Shown here: positions 1 through 9,042 of the stretch, piece by piece
How positions within the stretch are numbered: position 1 is the stretch's first letter
Layout: each line of letters begins with the position of its first letter
Assembly: GCF_000695095.2 (NCBI RefSeq)
Contig: NZ_CP011454.1
Span: 4,154,001 to 4,218,000 of the forward strand
DNA: 64,000 nucleotides
From: Gemmatimonas phototrophica
GTDB taxonomy: Bacteria; Gemmatimonadota; Gemmatimonadetes; Gemmatimonadales; Gemmatimonadaceae
Direction: 5' to 3'
Notes under the pieces: generated by a model
Seen by the model: only the letters and a program-made list of their open reading frames with translations
Databases searched by the model: none
What the model was told of the DNA's origin: nothing
Position numbers and translations under genes: made by a program

Positions 1-113
1 TTGGCCAGTGGGTATACATCCTGCAGCGGGCGCACGTGCAGGCGCTGGTGAAACGCCGCGCGCTGCTGGAGCGCCTTCGTCAAGCGACCAGCATGCAGCG
101 CGCGGCGGCCTAG
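1..113 (+). CDS. C-terminal tail of an unidentified protein (cut by window edge)
   Basis: An open frame enters from the left edge and ends at TAG 111-113. It gives 36 residues rich in Arg, Gln, Ala and Leu (GQWVYILQRAHVQALVKRRA at the start), which look like an amphipathic helix. The start codon lies outside the window, so neither family nor function can be named. It converges on the reductase gene that ends at 135. Sure only that the frame is open and protein-like. Confidence 0.45.
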   Translation, partial: GQWVYILQRAHVQALVKRRALLERLRQATSMQRAAA

Positions 114-134
114 CCGTAGAGACCTCTCGCCGAA

Positions 135-1586
135 TCAGGCCGGACCGAGGTCGGCATCGACCTCGATCTCCACCAGATACTCATCCCCGATGAGATGCGC
201 CTCCACCATGGTGTTGGCCGGCAGGATGTGACCGAAACGCTCGCCATGCGCACGAGCCACCGCCTCCCAGTCGCGGTTGACGTTGCTCACAAAGACACGC
301 GAGCGCACCACATCTTCCAGACGACCGCCGAGCGACTGCAGCGCCCCGGCGATCTTGTCGATGCAGAAGTGGGTCTGCGCGGCCGCGTCGGTGCCGCCAA
401 TGGCGCGGCTGCCGTGGGTGGCCGTGGTACCCGACACATGAATACGCTGCCCCTTCCGCACCGCGCGGCTGTAGCCGGCCATTGGCTCCCACACCGTCCC
501 ACTCAAGGCGAGCGTACGCCCATCGTGTCCCGGGCGGGTGCTGAACGGCGCCGGAAAGCTGGACAGGTGGTGTGACAGATCACCACTGGCTGTGAGATAC
601 GGCGGCGTGCGGTATTCATCGCCACAGTCGCCGGGAATGGGCAGCAGGGCCGCTTGTGCCGCTGCAATGGCGGAACGATCGGCGTCATCCATCGCGAAGG
701 CAAAGATGCGCGCGGTGTCGCCCACATGCTGCGAATGGCTGAGTCGCGCCCCCACAATCACCCCGGCCACGCCAGGTTGGTCGAGCACCCACCGGCTGGC
801 CACGGTCGCAATGGACACCCCATGCTTCTGCGCTACCGCATGCACCACCTGCAGTAGTTGTTGAAAGACCCCCCAGCCGCCGGCGGTCCGGATGAAGCGC
901 CCATATTTCATTTGCGACCAGGTATCGAGCGTCTCCCAATTGGGCTCCGGGGCGCCCAGCCACTTCTCACTCAGGAATCCGCCAAGTACGGTGCCATAAC
1001 ACAGGACACCGACACCGTGCTCGCGCGCATACGGCGCCAGCGTCCTGGTAAAGCGCGTATCCACCAGACTTCCGCTCACCTGATTGCTCACGAGGCGGAT
1101 GCCACTGGCAATGGCCACGCGCAAATGGGCGGTATCGAAGTTGGTAACCCCAATCGCCGTGATCCGCCCGGCATCACGCTCCGCCTCGAGATGCCACAGC
1201 GCGTCCAGCCAGCGCGGATCGGCAAAGGTCCAGGCATGGAACTGCAGCAGATCAATTGTGTCCGTCTGCAGGCGGGAACAGGCGCGCTCCACGGCCGTCC
1301 GGGTATCCTCCGCACTGACCGGCCCGGGCTCAGGCACCCACTTGGTAAGGCACTGCACCGCGGCCGACGAGGCGCGGCGGAATTTCCCGGCGACAAGTTC
1401 GGCCGAGCCGTAGTGATCGGCCATATCGAACGTGGTCAAACCGGCCTCCACGTACGGCGCCATGGCCTGCGCCGCCGCATCGAGATCCAGCACGCGACCA
1501 TCGCGCTCCATATCGGCAATCTGCCAGAGGCCCGTGAGCACACGGGAGATCTCGAGACCAGGCGCCAGGGTAGTCCGCTGCATCAT
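135..1586 (-). CDS. Aldo/keto reductase fused to a Rid (YjgF-like) domain
   Basis: The 483-residue protein has an aldo/keto reductase barrel at about 1-340 and a Rid/YER057c/YjgF-type domain at about 358-483. The NAD(P)H reductase tetrad is readable as Asp54, Tyr59, Lys82 and His117. In the Rid domain the segment equivalent to PARSC, which holds the Arg needed for imine deamination in RidA, reads PANTM, so ordinary RidA activity is doubtful. Start is the first of two adjacent ATG codons, with no strong Shine-Dalgarno. Probably cytoplasmic oxidoreduction of a carbonyl compound; substrate unknown. Repeat copy A lies upstream and separates it from the permease gene. Confidence 0.85.
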   Translation of the reverse strand: MMQRTTLAPGLEISRVLTGLWQIADMERDGRVLDLDAAAQAMAPYVEAGLTTFDMADHYGSAELVAGKFRRASSAAVQCLTKWVPEPGPVSAEDTRTAVERACSRLQTDTIDLLQFHAWTFADPRWLDALWHLEAERDAGRITAIGVTNFDTAHLRVAIASGIRLVSNQVSGSLVDTRFTRTLAPYAREHGVGVLCYGTVLGGFLSEKWLGAPEPNWETLDTWSQMKYGRFIRTAGGWGVFQQLLQVVHAVAQKHGVSIATVASRWVLDQPGVAGVIVGARLSHSQHVGDTARIFAFAMDDADRSAIAAAQAALLPIPGDCGDEYRTPPYLTASGDLSHHLSSFPAPFSTRPGHDGRTLALSGTVWEPMAGYSRAVRKGQRIHVSGTTATHGSRAIGGTDAAAQTHFCIDKIAGALQSLGGRLEDVVRSRVFVSNVNRDWEAVARAHGERFGHILPANTMVEAHLIGDEYLVEIEVDADLGPA

Positions 1587-1635
1587 TGCTGTGTGAAAAG
1601 TGAGAGGGGAGATATGGGAATCAGACGTGCGGGGG

Positions 1636-1873
1636 GCGATGGAAACAGCGTCATGGGTTATGGGTTATCGGGTGACCGAGTAACTGCGGTAAGAACTGGG
1701 ACGACCGCTGTTCCAGCGGTGTCCGTGAGGGGCACGTCCCGTGCGGACGCCAGCACTCGCACCTCGCATCGTCGTGGTTGTCTCGACACTCTCACCCTCG
1801 ATATCCATCGCACCTCGCGACTCGCAACGCTCTCACCTCCACGTCTCACCTCGGCCGTCTCACGTCTGTTGTC
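1636..1873. repeat. Dispersed intergenic repeat, copy A
   Basis: The right inverted end TCGATATCCATCGCA is at 1798-1812. The left end is decayed: only GCGATGGA at 1636-1643 matches. Between them lie the family core, with the CCGCTGTTCCAGCGG hairpin near 1706-1720, and an arm that matches the complement of copy B at about 69 of 72 positions. After the right end, the stretch 1813-1873 resembles the same position in copy C and runs up to the permease stop codon. There is no gene here; short open frames are shadows. Confidence 0.8.
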
Positions 1874-3373
1874 TCATTCCGGGGGCAGGACGCGGGTGAT
1901 GGCCGTGAGATCTCCTCCCCGCCGCGCCAGTGCCCGCGTTTCGCGCCAGTACACGAGTGTGCCCAGTGTCATGACCACCAGCCAGACCAGCGTGGAGTGC
2001 GCATACCATCCCGGTACCGTTGCGGTGAGATCGCGGTAGCACTGCACCACCAGCAACGCCGTCAGTGTGATGAGCGCGAGTACGGCCACCACGATTTGCA
2101 GCGGCCGGGATCGCAACACCTGTACCTCGCGGGCCAACGCCGGGTTGTACGACGGCAATCGCAGCACCGACAACGCCATGATGACGAAGTTGACGAGCAT
2201 GGCTGTCACCAGAATCTCCACGCCGAGAAAAAAGTCGCCGGCAAAGTGTCCGCCAAGAATGCCCAGCGTAGACAGGATGGCTGACGAGAAGAGCGCGACC
2301 CTCGGCGTGCCCGTGGCCGGGTCCACCACCGACATGGCGCGCGGAAATACGCCGTCTTCCGCCCAGGCAAAGCAGAGCCGTGAGACGCCCAGCAGCATCC
2401 CCGGAAGATCCTTGATGAGCGCGAGCGCCGCGCCCGACATCATGAGCACGCCGACGGCCGGTGAGACCAGCGGTGTGAGCAACCCGGGCGCGGTCACGTC
2501 GCCCTGCGCACTCGCCGACGCGATGTACTGCCAGGGGACCGCCCGATACACCGCACCGGTAAAGGCAAAGTAGAACACCCCCACCACGCCAATGGCCAGA
2601 AAGATGGCCATGGGCAGCGTCCGCGACGGATTCCGCGCCTCGCCGCCCGCCTGTGCAATCACGTCAAAGCCAATGAAGCTCGAAAAGAGCACCGCAGCGG
2701 CCGGAGGCACCACGGTCCAGAAAGCGCCGGGCGTGCCCAGCAGCATCGCACCTTCGCCGCGTGCCTCGACCAGCGTGCGGTATTCCTCCGGTCCGTGCGT
2801 AAACCCGGTCACGATCACGAGCCCGCTGCACAGGAACACCAGCACCACGAGGGGCACGAGCGTGCGGGTTACGGCTTTTACCCCCCGCAGATTCACCACG
2901 ACAAAGGTCCAGAGGAACCCCAGCGCGAGAATCAACCTTATGGTGCGCTGCTCCAGCACGACGGCCAGTTCCGTCCATTGCGCGGCCTTGGCGGTGTCCC
3001 GCAGGAACGGCGGGATCACATACGACACCACCCCAATGGCGATGCACAGGCCAAACCACTGCGAGAAGCTGGCCAGAAACCCGGTATACGGGCCAATGGA
3101 GCGACTGGCATAGACGTACGAGCCACCGGCCCTCGGCATCGCGCTCCCCAGCATGGCGTAGCAAAGCGCGGCGAGCACCGCCGGCACCGCCGCCATGAAA
3201 TAGGCAGGCAAGACGTAATCCCCGATCCCCGGCACCGAGCGCTGCAGCGCAAAGGGCACGATGTTGATCCCGGCGCCCACCATGGACCCGATGCCGGCGG
3301 CCGCGAGGCCGACCAGCCCCAGCTCCCGTCGCAACCCGGTGCGGGGGGCGCCGTCTGGCAATGCATCACTCAT
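1874..3373 (-). CDS. APC-superfamily amino acid permease
   Basis: The 499-residue integral membrane protein starts with a short cytoplasmic tail, then GLAAAGIGSMVGAGINIVPF, the glycine-rich first helix typical of amino acid-polyamine-organocation transporters. About twelve to fourteen hydrophobic segments follow. Length fits the family. It should carry amino acids or related amines across the inner membrane by proton or solute coupling; the substrate cannot be told from sequence. It is divergent from the DUF885-like gene with about 117 bp between starts. Its TGA stop sits at the edge of repeat copy A. Confidence 0.9.
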   Translation of the reverse strand: MSDALPDGAPRTGLRRELGLVGLAAAGIGSMVGAGINIVPFALQRSVPGIGDYVLPAYFMAAVPAVLAALCYAMLGSAMPRAGGSYVYASRSIGPYTGFLASFSQWFGLCIAIGVVSYVIPPFLRDTAKAAQWTELAVVLEQRTIRLILALGFLWTFVVVNLRGVKAVTRTLVPLVVLVFLCSGLVIVTGFTHGPEEYRTLVEARGEGAMLLGTPGAFWTVVPPAAAVLFSSFIGFDVIAQAGGEARNPSRTLPMAIFLAIGVVGVFYFAFTGAVYRAVPWQYIASASAQGDVTAPGLLTPLVSPAVGVLMMSGAALALIKDLPGMLLGVSRLCFAWAEDGVFPRAMSVVDPATGTPRVALFSSAILSTLGILGGHFAGDFFLGVEILVTAMLVNFVIMALSVLRLPSYNPALAREVQVLRSRPLQIVVAVLALITLTALLVVQCYRDLTATVPGWYAHSTLVWLVVMTLGTLVYWRETRALARRGGDLTAITRVLPPE

Positions 3374-3490
3374 GAACGTCCGGGTTGAGAGCCTGTCGCA
3401 CTTTCAGGGGATTCTTCCAGTCGGTACGATGCGCTCGCTGCACGGCTCCCGCCACTGGCGGCCTGACGAACCGGTCCACAGCTTCGTGGC

Positions 3491-5221
3491 ATGACTTCTC
3501 TTCGCCTGCAGCTTTTCACACTTGGATTCCTGGCCGCCGCCGCCACGGCCCCCATTGAAGTGATGCCATTGGGCGTCGCACCACTGGGAGCACAGGCGGC
3601 ACGAGGCGCCAGCTACGGCGATCTCAGCGCCCTCTTTACCTCCTGGCGCGCCTTCGAGGAGGCCCCGCGGGTCAATGGCATGCCCGACTACACCCCGGGC
3701 ACCTCCGCCCGCCGGTTGGTCGAACTCCGGGCCCTGCAACAGAAGCTCGCCGCCATCGACACCACCGGCTGGACGGTGTCACAGCAGGTCGACTGGCACA
3801 TCGTGCGCGCCGAAATGAACGGCATGCTGTATCACCTCACGGTGCTGCAGCCGTTCGCCCGCGACCCGGCCTACTATGCGTCGGTGCGTACCGACGAAAG
3901 TGATACGCCAGCGGAAGAGGGACCGACCATTCACGGGGCCGTGCGCCTCTGGCGCTATGGTATCTGGCCGCGCACCGCGCTCGACACCGTACGCAACCTC
4001 ACCGCCGACGAAATCACCAGACTCACCACCGAGCTGCGCTCGGTCCCACCGCTGCTGACGCAGGCGCGCGCCAATCTGGCCGACGCCAACGCGAAGGATT
4101 TGTGGGTGGGTGGTGTCCGCGCGTTTGAAGAGCAGCACGATGCCCTCGGCGTGCTCGCCGATCGCGTGAAGGCGCGGCATCCCAAAGAGGCGGCACTGGC
4201 GCGCACCATCGCCGAGGCGAGGACCGCCACCGAGCAGTTCACCACGTGGCTGCGCGCCGAAGCGCCGCGCCGCACCGGCCCTTCGGGTATTGGCAAGGCA
4301 CAGTACACCTGGTACCTGAAGAACGTGCAGCTCATGCCACTGACGTGGGAAGACGAAGTGGTCATTCTGCGCCGCGAACTGGCGCGGGCGCATACCTCGC
4401 TGCGGTTCGAAGAAGCGCGCAATGCGTCGTTGCCGCCAATGAAAACGGCGGAAAGCCCGGCCGAGTTTGCGGCGCTGCAGGAGAGCATGCTGCCGCGTTA
4501 CCTCGGGTTCTGGCGCGACAAGCAGCTCATGACCATGGAGCCGTGGATGGAGCTGGCGCTGCGCGAGCGCTTTCAAAGCTTCTCGCCGGAACCGACGCGC
4601 AACTTCTTCTCGCAGGCCACGCACCGTGATCCGCGCACGCTGTGGACCCACCTGTTTCATTGGTGGGACAACATGCGTATCAAGGTAGCGCCGCACGCCA
4701 ATCCCATTCGCCGCGAACCGTTGCGCTACAACGTGTGGATGAGCCGCGCCGAAGGGATGGCTACCGTCATGGAAGAGTGGACCATGCACGCCGGGCTGTA
4801 CGACGACAGCCCGCGATCACGCGAGATTGTGTGGGCCATGCTTGCCGCCCGCGCGGCGCGCGGGCTCGGCAATCTGTACGCGCACTCCAACGAACTGGAC
4901 ATGGCCGGTGCCGGCGAACTGCACGTGGGATGGACACCACGTGGCTGGATGCGGCGCGATCCGCTACTGGGCTTTGAGCAGCATCTGTATCTGCGTCAGC
5001 CCGGCTACGGCGCCACTTATGTGAGCGGCGGGCGACTATTGGAAGAAGCCATCGCCGAACGGGGCCGGCAGCTCGGCGCACAGTTCACGATGAAGCGGTT
5101 CTTCGATGAACTGAACGCCGCGGGGATGATTCCCGTGTCGCTCATCTACTGGGAACTCACCGGCGATGATCGCATGATTCGCGAGCTCAAGGACGGTCAG
5201 GGGCCGCTGCCGTTCCGGTAA
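3491..5221 (+). CDS. Secreted DUF885-like protein, zinc motif altered
   Basis: A 576-residue protein with an N-terminal signal-like hydrophobic stretch (about residues 8-35). The helical body resembles DUF885 proteins, putative metallopeptidases. Around residue 420 the sequence RAEGMATVMEEWTMHAG aligns by eye with the usual HEGxA-E segment, but the first zinc-ligand His is replaced by Arg. The later stretch GYGATYVSGGRLLEEA resembles the conserved C-terminal part of the family. It may be a catalytically altered or inactive member. It is followed closely by a hairpin shared with the convergent reductase gene. Family assignment is moderate; activity is unknown. Confidence 0.6.
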   Translation: MTSLRLQLFTLGFLAAAATAPIEVMPLGVAPLGAQAARGASYGDLSALFTSWRAFEEAPRVNGMPDYTPGTSARRLVELRALQQKLAAIDTTGWTVSQQVDWHIVRAEMNGMLYHLTVLQPFARDPAYYASVRTDESDTPAEEGPTIHGAVRLWRYGIWPRTALDTVRNLTADEITRLTTELRSVPPLLTQARANLADANAKDLWVGGVRAFEEQHDALGVLADRVKARHPKEAALARTIAEARTATEQFTTWLRAEAPRRTGPSGIGKAQYTWYLKNVQLMPLTWEDEVVILRRELARAHTSLRFEEARNASLPPMKTAESPAEFAALQESMLPRYLGFWRDKQLMTMEPWMELALRERFQSFSPEPTRNFFSQATHRDPRTLWTHLFHWWDNMRIKVAPHANPIRREPLRYNVWMSRAEGMATVMEEWTMHAGLYDDSPRSREIVWAMLAARAARGLGNLYAHSNELDMAGAGELHVGWTPRGWMRRDPLLGFEQHLYLRQPGYGATYVSGGRLLEEAIAERGRQLGAQFTMKRFFDELNAAGMIPVSLIYWELTGDDRMIRELKDGQGPLPFR

Positions 5222-5234
5222 GTCCGGTCCCCCC

Positions 5235-5268
5235 GCGCTATCAGGTGGCGCGCACCACCTGATAGCGC
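5235..5268. terminator. Perfect 14-bp hairpin between convergent genes
   Basis: GCGCTATCAGGTGG (5235-5248) pairs perfectly with CCACCTGATAGCGC (5255-5268) around a 6-nt loop. It lies 14 bp after the DUF885-like stop and covers the last codons and stop of the minus-strand reductase. Neither side has a T-run, so it may act as a bidirectional transcription end or mRNA 3' stabiliser. Confidence 0.5.
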
Positions 5269-5798
5269 AGCTGGGCAAATCCGCTCCCCATCTGCCGTAC
5301 GTCAGTCAGTGCCAACGGCGGCGTGACAATGCGGCGCGGCAGCAACGGCATGCCGCGCCCCAAGGTGACGGAGGCGAGCGTCACAATGATTTCGTCCAGC
5401 AGGCCGGCGTCGTGGAATTGTCCGGCCAACTCGCCGCCGCCCACAATCCACACGTGCTGATCGCCGGCCGCCGCCTGCATGGCTTCGTACACCGGCCGCA
5501 CGTCGCCACGCACGAAGGTGATGTCGGCCCCGGCAATGTGCGGCAGCGTGCGCGAACTGAACACCCACGTGGGCTGCGTATACGGCCACGCCATGGGCTG
5601 CGGCGCATCAGGGGCGATATGGTGACGCCACAGCCACTCGTACGTATGTGAACCCATGCAGAGCGCACCAACCTGCTTGATGAACTGCAGGTAGTCGGGT
5701 TCGCCTTCCTGCGGAAACTGAAACAACCAGTCGAGCGAATGGTGCTCATCAGCCAGGAAGCCGTCGAGCGATGACGCGGTGTAGTATTGCGTAGCCAT
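5241..5798 (-). CDS. RibD C-terminal / dihydrofolate reductase-like protein
   Basis: A 185-residue protein of the RibD_C/DHFR-like fold: N-terminal YYTASSLDGFLAD, a central FSSRTLP segment, and VWIVGGGELAGQF, the glycine-rich loop that binds NADPH. Such stand-alone proteins are common and mostly of unknown substrate. I chose ATG 5798 because AGAGGA sits about nine bases upstream; an in-frame ATG at 5840 would add 14 non-conserved residues and run into the response regulator gene. Last gene of a minus-strand run with the LytS/LytR pair. Confidence 0.8.
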   Translation of the reverse strand: MATQYYTASSLDGFLADEHHSLDWLFQFPQEGEPDYLQFIKQVGALCMGSHTYEWLWRHHIAPDAPQPMAWPYTQPTWVFSSRTLPHIAGADITFVRGDVRPVYEAMQAAAGDQHVWIVGGGELAGQFHDAGLLDEIIVTLASVTLGRGMPLLPRRIVTPPLALTDVRQMGSGFAQLRYQVVRAT

Positions 5799-5817
5799 CC
5801 GTTGGCATCCTCTGGGT

Positions 5818-6567
5818 TCAGGGAACTGAGGGGTGGTCACGGTCTGGGGAGATCAACGCGTGCCGCAGCGCACTCACGCGATCACGGGCCACCTTGACCC
5901 GTGTGCCAGATCGCAACACCACGGCCGGATCTCCGGCCGCCGGTTGCTCCAGCGTGAGAATGGCCGACTGTCGTACCAACGCCGATCGATGCACGCGGAG
6001 GAACCCGTGCATCCCCAGCCGCTCCTCCAGCTTGTGCATACGCTCCCGCACAATGTACGAGCGCTTCGCCGTGTGCAGCCACGCAGAATAGCCATCGGCC
6101 TGCACCCATTCAATATCCTTTACGGGGACGGTGTGCACACTGCCCCGTTCCACAACGATCAGGCGTTGCTCCGCCGTATCCGACGCTCCAGCCCGCTCCG
6201 CACGTACGCGTCGTACTCGCTCTACCGCTTCGGCCAGACGCGAGCGACGTGCCGGCTTCAATACATAGTCCACCACATCGGCGCCGAACGCCTGCACCGC
6301 AAAGTGCGCATGCGCACTCACAAACACGACGCACAGCTGTGGCGTGTGTGCTCGCAGCGTTCGGGCCACTTCCAGCCCATCGTGTTGCGGCATGGCGATA
6401 TCCGTAAAGCAGGCATCGGCGGCGTAGCGAGCACAGGCGGCAACCGCGTCGTCCCCACGTGCGGTTATGGCCACCACGTCGCACCCCAGTCGCGAGAGAT
6501 CGTCGGCAAGCACGGCGGCAGCCACCGGTTCATCATCCGCCACCACCACACGCAGTGGAACCGTCAC
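5818..6567 (-). CDS. LytTR-family response regulator
   Basis: A 249-residue cytoplasmic regulator. The receiver domain (1-120) has the acidic pair Asp11-Asp12, phospho-acceptor Asp56 and Lys104. A LytTR DNA-binding domain covers about 150-240 (ERGSVHTVPVKDIEWVQADG, FLRVHRSALV). It should be phosphorylated by the adjoining membrane kinase and then bind DNA as a transcription factor. I chose GTG 6567 because it overlaps the kinase stop in a GTGA, implying translational coupling; the ATG at 6609 would lie well inside the kinase gene. Target genes are not visible. Confidence 0.9.
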   Translation of the reverse strand: MTVPLRVVVADDEPVAAAVLADDLSRLGCDVVAITARGDDAVAACARYAADACFTDIAMPQHDGLEVARTLRAHTPQLCVVFVSAHAHFAVQAFGADVVDYVLKPARRSRLAEAVERVRRVRAERAGASDTAEQRLIVVERGSVHTVPVKDIEWVQADGYSAWLHTAKRSYIVRERMHKLEERLGMHGFLRVHRSALVRQSAILTLEQPAAGDPAVVLRSGTRVKVARDRVSALRHALISPDRDHPSVP

Positions 6568-7643
6568 GGAGCCTCCGGTCGTCGCGCCGGAAGTACCAGC
6601 GTGGCGCACATGCCACCGGGGCGCTCGGTGAACGCAAGCGAGGCGGCACCACCGTACAGCAGCGCGAGCCGGCGGCGGGTCGTGGCGACCCCAACTCTCA
6701 GCCCACCAAATGGCGACGGCTCGGCGTCCACTCCGTCCTCCGGCCCGTCGGCATCCACCGTGAGCGTCGCGATGTCGTTCTCACAGTGGGCAGACAGCAC
6801 CACGCGCCCCGGGGTACTCCGGCGCGCAATTCCGTGCCGAATGGCGTTCTCCACCAACGGCTGCCAAACCAGCGCCGGCAGCGCGACGGGTCGAACGCTG
6901 GCGTCAATGTGCCACGTGATGTGAAGCCGATCTCCCAGCCGCGCTTGCTCAATGGCCAGATAGCGCTCCACAATTTCCCGTTCGGCATCGAACGGTACCG
7001 CATCGCTCGATTCGGTCAGGGCAAAGCGCAGCAGATCGCCGAGATCAGCCGCAACCTCACTGGCCCGTTCACCCTCGCCGCGACGGGCCAGCCCGGACAC
7101 GGTATTGAGCGCATTCAACAGGAAATGCGGTTCCAGTCGCGCCCGTAACGCCTCCAGCTCTGCCTGCACCAGTGTGGCCTGCAGGACGGCCTCGCGGTCG
7201 GCCGCTCGTGCTCGTTGGCGCCGTGCGTCGGTCCAACTTCCAACCAGTGAAATGAGCCCGGCCGTGATGGCGTGCGTGGGCAGCCACCCCAGCACCACCA
7301 GTTGCCAACTCGTACTCCACCGGTAGGGCGAGGGGGGTTGGACAATGAGCAAAATGATCGCCGACGCCACGCCGCATATCACCAGCGCCACCGTCGCCAG
7401 CACGGCGAGTGCGCGCCCTTCCGAGTCTACGAGCGACCAGCGGTGAGCGAGCGGTTGCGCAAGCAGCAGCCACAAAACAGCGGTTGCCACCTGTGCCCAG
7501 AGGGCGACCGGCACCATGGACGCCACACGCACATACTCGAGCGCCTGCACCAGGGGCGTAAGTCCCAGCACGGCGCACAGCAGCACCGTGCCCACGAGCC
7601 ACCAACGAGCACGAAAACGAGTCCCGGCAGAGGCGACGGTCAT
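6564..7643 (-). CDS. LytS/YehU-type sensor histidine kinase
   Basis: A 359-residue protein with four predicted membrane segments in residues 14-135, a short linker helix, then a His_kinase (PF06580-type) core. The phosphorylation box LEPHFLLNALN places the phospho-His at 173. The ATPase part has the N-box WQPLVENAIRHGI and a G-rich GGLRVGVATTRRRL stretch. There is no periplasmic sensor domain, so the stimulus is probably sensed within the membrane. It is translationally coupled to the LytTR regulator and starts ten bases after a secreted DUF3108-like gene, all probably in one transcript. Confidence 0.9.
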   Translation of the reverse strand: MTVASAGTRFRARWWLVGTVLLCAVLGLTPLVQALEYVRVASMVPVALWAQVATAVLWLLLAQPLAHRWSLVDSEGRALAVLATVALVICGVASAIILLIVQPPSPYRWSTSWQLVVLGWLPTHAITAGLISLVGSWTDARRQRARAADREAVLQATLVQAELEALRARLEPHFLLNALNTVSGLARRGEGERASEVAADLGDLLRFALTESSDAVPFDAEREIVERYLAIEQARLGDRLHITWHIDASVRPVALPALVWQPLVENAIRHGIARRSTPGRVVLSAHCENDIATLTVDADGPEDGVDAEPSPFGGLRVGVATTRRRLALLYGGAASLAFTERPGGMCATLVLPARRPEAP

Positions 7644-7652
7644 AAGCGAAAG

Positions 7653-8396
7653 CTAGCGCGGCGTGTTCCGCGTGGACACGAGCACGATGTCCAGCGACAT
7701 GCCGCTCTCCTGCATGCGCACCAGTCGGTATGGTGCCGTTCGGGTGACAAAGAGCGTGACCATGCTTCGTTCCGCCTGCTGCTCAATACGCCACACATCG
7801 AAGTGTCCGGCCGGCACGGTCACCGTATCCGCCCGCAGTACCCGCAGGCGATACTCGGCGACCGTCCCCTTGCCACTGGTCAGGACAGGAACGCGAAGGT
7901 CCAACCCTTCGCGCCACCGCACCGCGGCGAGCAGCGGGGTGACGGCATTGTCGTCCACCGTGCCCACGGGCACCACGGTATCGATCGCCAGCACACCCCC
8001 TGCGGAGGTGGGGGTGGCGGACTGCCCGATAATGCGCACCCCATCGGCCGCCGGAACGAAATCCAGTGCAATACGCATGGGGGCGCCGCGCATCACACCG
8101 CTTTGCCGCAACGTGCGCTCCGCCAGCGTGGCCGTGAACGACAGGATGCTTTCCTGATTCACCATGCCCCCGAGGGCAATGGCATCACGCAGCTCCCACC
8201 CCATCGTCTGACTGTCGCGCGTGCGCGCGAGCGTCTGCCATCCCATGGGTGTGCCGCGCATGAGCACGGCAAAGGAGTCTACGCCGACCTTCAGCCGAGC
8301 GGGATCCACCTGCGTGCTCAGGGCGGTGGCTTGTGCGTGCGCGGTGGAACCAAGGCCCGTGGCGAACACCACGGCCCACAACACGGTACGGATCAT
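7653..8396 (-). CDS. Secreted DUF3108-like protein
   Basis: A 247-residue protein with a clear signal peptide (about 1-21, ending AHAQA). The C-terminal half, with VPAGHFDVWRIEQQAE followed by LFVTRTAPYRLVRMQ, resembles DUF3108/LolA-like beta proteins of the periplasm. No catalytic residues are recognised. It lies ten bases upstream of the LytS-like kinase on the same strand. It may be an envelope partner or target of that two-component system, though this is only a positional inference. Confidence 0.6.
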   Translation of the reverse strand: MIRTVLWAVVFATGLGSTAHAQATALSTQVDPARLKVGVDSFAVLMRGTPMGWQTLARTRDSQTMGWELRDAIALGGMVNQESILSFTATLAERTLRQSGVMRGAPMRIALDFVPAADGVRIIGQSATPTSAGGVLAIDTVVPVGTVDDNAVTPLLAAVRWREGLDLRVPVLTSGKGTVAEYRLRVLRADTVTVPAGHFDVWRIEQQAERSMVTLFVTRTAPYRLVRMQESGMSLDIVLVSTRNTPR

Positions 8397-8529
8397 GATC
8401 GGTCTCAGCGTCGGCGGTGAAAAGGGAACAGGCGGTGTACCACCCTGTCCGAAGCTGTACGCGGCAGCGAAGTTTGGGAGTCACCGCTGCAACGAACGGC
8501 CCGCCGCCTGCAACGAATTACCTGCATTC

Positions 8530-9039
8530 ATGCCCCTGCTGCTCGACGATTTCACAGAAGCGTCCGAGGTGATTGCTGCACGCTGGTCGGTGTTCAGCGA
8601 TCGCGTCATGGGCGGTGTCTCAACGGCGAACGCTACGCTGGGATGGGTGGATGGCCAATATGCCTTGCGGCTCACCGGCAATGTCTCCCTGGAGCACAAC
8701 GGGGGATTTGTGCAGGTGGCGCGAGCCCTGAACAACGGGGCGGGGCGACCGTTCGACGCCAGCGGATACGATGGCATTGGTCTGCGCCTCTGGGGCGCGG
8801 GCGGCCCGTACTTTCTGCATCTGCGCACGGAAGACTGCCGCGCCCCGTGGCAGTACTACAGCGCGCCGCTCCCGGTAGATGGGGCCTGGGAAGAACTGGT
8901 CGTCCCGTGGCACGAGTGCGAACCCGTTTCACTGCGCGAACCACTCGATCCGTCCCGACTGATCCGCCTCGGCATTGTCGCGGCGAAGCGGGCCTTCAGC
9001 GCCAACGTGGCTGTGGCGCGCGTGACCTGCATTCCCTGA
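8530..9039 (+). CDS. CIA30 (NDUFAF1-like) family protein
   Basis: A 169-residue protein matching the CIA30 beta-sandwich fold: DDFTEASEVIAARWSVFSD, VMGGVS, then GYDGIGLRLWGAGGPYFLHLR and the YYSAPLPVDGAWEELVVPW segment. Mitochondrial relatives help assemble complex I; bacterial ones are galactose-binding-like proteins of unknown role. I chose ATG 8530 because the homologous region starts directly there; the frame is open further upstream to 8221, but that part overlaps the divergent secreted gene. There is no signal peptide. Confidence 0.8.
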   Translation: MPLLLDDFTEASEVIAARWSVFSDRVMGGVSTANATLGWVDGQYALRLTGNVSLEHNGGFVQVARALNNGAGRPFDASGYDGIGLRLWGAGGPYFLHLRTEDCRAPWQYYSAPLPVDGAWEELVVPWHECEPVSLREPLDPSRLIRLGIVAAKRAFSANVAVARVTCIP

Positions 9040-9042
9040 GGC

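Noticed and set aside
1650-2039. Short peptides in the repeats sharing LDTLTLDIHR
   Set aside because: The shared peptides only mirror the DNA similarity of repeat copies; frames differ between copies and lack ribosome sites.
3779-4789. 336-codon minus-strand open frame
   Set aside because: Opposite the DUF885-like gene, His/Arg-rich, no domain or ribosome site.
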